Assembly: GCF_013778325.1 (NCBI RefSeq)
Contig: NZ_JACEIB010000026.1
Coordinates: forward strand, 1-64,000
DNA from: Sphingomonas chungangi
GTDB taxonomy: Bacteria; Pseudomonadota; Alphaproteobacteria; Sphingomonadales; Sphingomonadaceae
DNA length: 64,000 nt
Direction of reading: 5' to 3'
Positions within the stretch are counted from its first letter, which is position 1. Each line of letters begins with the position of its first letter. The notes under the pieces are model-generated. The model was given only the letters and a program-made list of their open reading frames with translations. It was not told where the DNA came from and ran no database searches. Made by a program: the position numbers and the translations under genes. Positions 62,491 through 64,000 of this stretch are shown here, piece by piece.

Positions 62491-62811
62491 ATGATCGCCA
62501 TTCGTCGCGTCGCCTTCGCGGTGACTGCTTGCACTTGTCTTGTATCGGCTGCGTTTGCGCAAGACCGCGAGCCGGTGACCGTTCGTGTCCGTTATGCCGA
62601 TCTGAACCTTTCGAGCACTTCCGGCCAGTCGGAGCTCAAGGCGCGCGTCCGCGGCGCCGCCGAGATCGCCTGCCAGGCGACGGGCAATTCACTCACCGAG
62701 AAGATGGATGCGGCGCGCTGCCGCAACGAGATGATGAAGGACGGCCAACAGCAGGCGGCCCGCCTCGCCTCGCCGGCCGACCAGCGCCTGGCCTTGGCCG
62801 ATCCGCGCTGA
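62491..62811 (+). CDS. UrcA family protein
   Basis: A 106-aa periplasmic protein: signal peptide MIAIRRVAFAVTACTCLVSAAFAQ, then PVTVRVRYADLNLSSTSGQSEL, and two conserved Cys in EIACQATG and AARCRNEMM that probably form a disulfide. This is the UrcA family, largely limited to Sphingomonadales and Caulobacterales; no function is known. AGGAG stands before the start. Its TGA and the convergent rsmD stop form TGATCA. Confidence 0.88.
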   Translation: MIAIRRVAFAVTACTCLVSAAFAQDREPVTVRVRYADLNLSSTSGQSELKARVRGAAEIACQATGNSLTEKMDAARCRNEMMKDGQQQAARLASPADQRLALADPR

Positions 62812-63351
62812 TCAGCCCTCGTAACGGAGCAGGGTGATCCGGGCCTTGCCGTACTGACGCTCGGCCTCGATCGCGAAGCCTTGCGGCGTCACGGTGTCGC
62901 TGCGCTCGCCCTCGACGCTCGCCAGAGCGCCGGGGGCGAGCCAGCCGAGCCGGGCGAGCCGTTCCAGAGTGGGCACGCCGGCGCGCATGGCATAAGGCGG
63001 GTCGATCATCATGACGTCATAGGCGCGCGGCGCCGGACCGAGGGTGTTGACCGCCTGCGCACGGACATCGGCCTTCGCGCCGAGCGCGGCGATATTGGCC
63101 CGCAGCGCATCGAGTGCGGCCTTGTCCTGCTCGACGAAAGTACAACTCGCGGCGCCTCGCGACAGCGCCTCAAGCCCCAGCGCGCCGGTGCCGGCAAACA
63201 GATCGATGATCGCGAGATCCTCGAAGCTGCCGAGCCGGCTCTGGAGCATCGAGAACAGAGCCTCCCGCGTGCGATCGGCCGACGGACGGGTCTCCATACC
63301 GACCGGCGCCTTCAGAGCCCGCCCGCGCCACTGCCCGGCGATGATCCTCAT
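62812..63351 (-). CDS. rsmD: 16S rRNA (guanine-966-N2)-methyltransferase
   Basis: A 179-aa SAM-dependent methyltransferase of the small ribosomal subunit. MRIIAGQWRGRALKAP opens the protein, TRPSADRTREALFSML is the family block, DLFAGTGALGLEALSRGA binds SAM, and MIDPPY is the catalytic DPPY. The start at 63351 overlaps the stop of the pseudouridine synthase gene (ATGA). Confidence 0.95.
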   Translation of the reverse strand: MRIIAGQWRGRALKAPVGMETRPSADRTREALFSMLQSRLGSFEDLAIIDLFAGTGALGLEALSRGAASCTFVEQDKAALDALRANIAALGAKADVRAQAVNTLGPAPRAYDVMMIDPPYAMRAGVPTLERLARLGWLAPGALASVEGERSDTVTPQGFAIEAERQYGKARITLLRYEG

Positions 63352-64000
63352 CGTATCGTCTTCCGGAATTCCTCGAGGTCGTGCTGGCGCACCTCCACCA
63401 CGCCGCCGGCAGGCAGGTCCGCCAGCACGAATTCGCCGTAGGCGGTGCGGATCAGGCGCGAGACCTGGAGACCCAGATATTCGAGGACGCGGCGCACCTC
63501 GCGGTTCTTGCCCTCGGTGATGCGGATCTCGATCCACACGTTGCGCCCGGTGCGGCGTTCCATGTTGGCGTCGATCGGGCCGTAGCGGATGCCGTCGATC
63601 TCGACGCCGTCGCTCAAGGATTCCAGCATTTCCTGCGTCACCTCGCCATAGGCGCGGGCGCGGTAAGTGCGCGGGATGCCGGTCGACGGCAGTTCAAGCT
63701 TGCGCTTCAACTCGCCGTCGTTGGTGAGCAGCAGCAGCCCTTCGGTGTTGAGATCGAGCCGGCCGACCGGGATGACGCGCGGCAGGCCTGGCGGCAGGCG
63801 ATCGTAGATCGTCGGCCGGCCGGCCGGATCGAAGGCGGCGGTGATCAGGCCGGTCGGCTTGTGGAACAGGAACAGCCGCGATGCCTCGGCCGCCTCGACC
63901 GGCTTGCCGTCCACCGTCACGCCGGCGAGCGAGGTGAGGATGGTGGCGGGGGTGTCGATCACCGCGCCATTCAGCGCGATGCGGCCTTCCGCGACCATCC
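63348..64000 (-). CDS. rluB: rRNA large-subunit pseudouridine synthase (RluB type), 5' end cut by the window
   Basis: At least 217 aa of a RsuA/RluB/E/F family enzyme. The window begins inside the N-terminal S4 RNA-binding domain (MVAEGRIALNGAVI); the catalytic Asp is in GRLDLNTEGLLLLTNDG. VTVDGKPVE and RRVLEYLGLQVSRLIRTAYG are further family motifs. The real start lies beyond 64000. RluB rather than RluE/F is judged from overall motifs. The gene is coupled to rsmD. Confidence 0.92.
   Translation of the reverse strand, partial: MVAEGRIALNGAVIDTPATILTSLAGVTVDGKPVEAAEASRLFLFHKPTGLITAAFDPAGRPTIYDRLPPGLPRVIPVGRLDLNTEGLLLLTNDGELKRKLELPSTGIPRTYRARAYGEVTQEMLESLSDGVEIDGIRYGPIDANMERRTGRNVWIEIRITEGKNREVRRVLEYLGLQVSRLIRTAYGEFVLADLPAGGVVEVRQHDLEEFRKTIR

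Overview
The window is high-GC bacterial DNA with the gene style of an alphaproteobacterium of the Sphingomonadales. Pointers are a UrcA-family periplasmic protein, a dispersed inverted repeat containing the CTTGTCGAAG core common in these genomes, a class II DAHP synthase, many 4-nt ATGA/GTGA gene overlaps, and glycan genes rather than standard LPS core genes. This placement is an inference from gene content; there is no rRNA in the window.

Left part (1-10.3 kb): an accessory stress and redox block. It holds a broken polyphosphate kinase 2 tail, a RibD-type reductase, a flavin reductase, a GST, a helix-hairpin-helix protein, a DedA membrane protein, an aldo/keto reductase, a PQQ-type sugar dehydrogenase lipoprotein coupled to a DUF2231-like membrane protein, a low-affinity iron permease family protein divergent from a ferritin-like protein, a flavodoxin-fold protein, an SDR and a lysine-rich KGG-type protein. 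Several very small proteins lie between them.

Respiratory block (10.3-23.9 kb): an FdhF/YdeP-type molybdopterin oxidoreductase is followed by twelve tightly overlapping genes. These encode alternative complex III (ActABCDEF), an unrecognised 96-aa single-pass membrane protein, a Sco copper chaperone and a complete caa3 oxidase (subunits II with fused cytochrome c, I of the YSHP/A2 type, III, IV). Together they would carry electrons from quinol to oxygen without a bc1 complex. The block ends at a decayed tyrosine integrase whose stop codon lies inside the 3' end of a tRNA-Glu(CUC) gene, so the left 25 kb may be the remains of an integrated island.

Middle (25.2-40.8 kb): chromosomal genes follow (class II DAHP synthase, UDP-GlcNAc 2-epimerase, cysteinyl-tRNA synthetase). 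Next is an unrecognised 148-aa protein preceded by a perfect 19-bp Fur-type palindrome. Then come an RBBP9-like hydrolase, an outer-membrane-type protein, an MFS sugar transporter coupled to a LacI regulator, and a surface-glycan cluster: flippase, CDP-glycerol-transferase-like protein, a protein resembling the N-terminal domain of glucosamine inositolphosphorylceramide transferase, and two GT4 glycosyltransferases. A LysR regulator closes this part.

Right part (41-64 kb): an RND efflux operon (permease, adaptor, outer membrane factor), a Pit phosphate transporter with a CorA/ZntB-type protein, an SDR, purF, hisI, and a MerR regulator with an operator-like palindrome ahead of an acyl-CoA dehydrogenase. 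These are followed by three MFS transporters, a GNAT acetyltransferase, cysK, a UvrD/PcrA helicase, a UrcA protein, rsmD and the start-truncated rluB-type pseudouridine synthase at the right edge.
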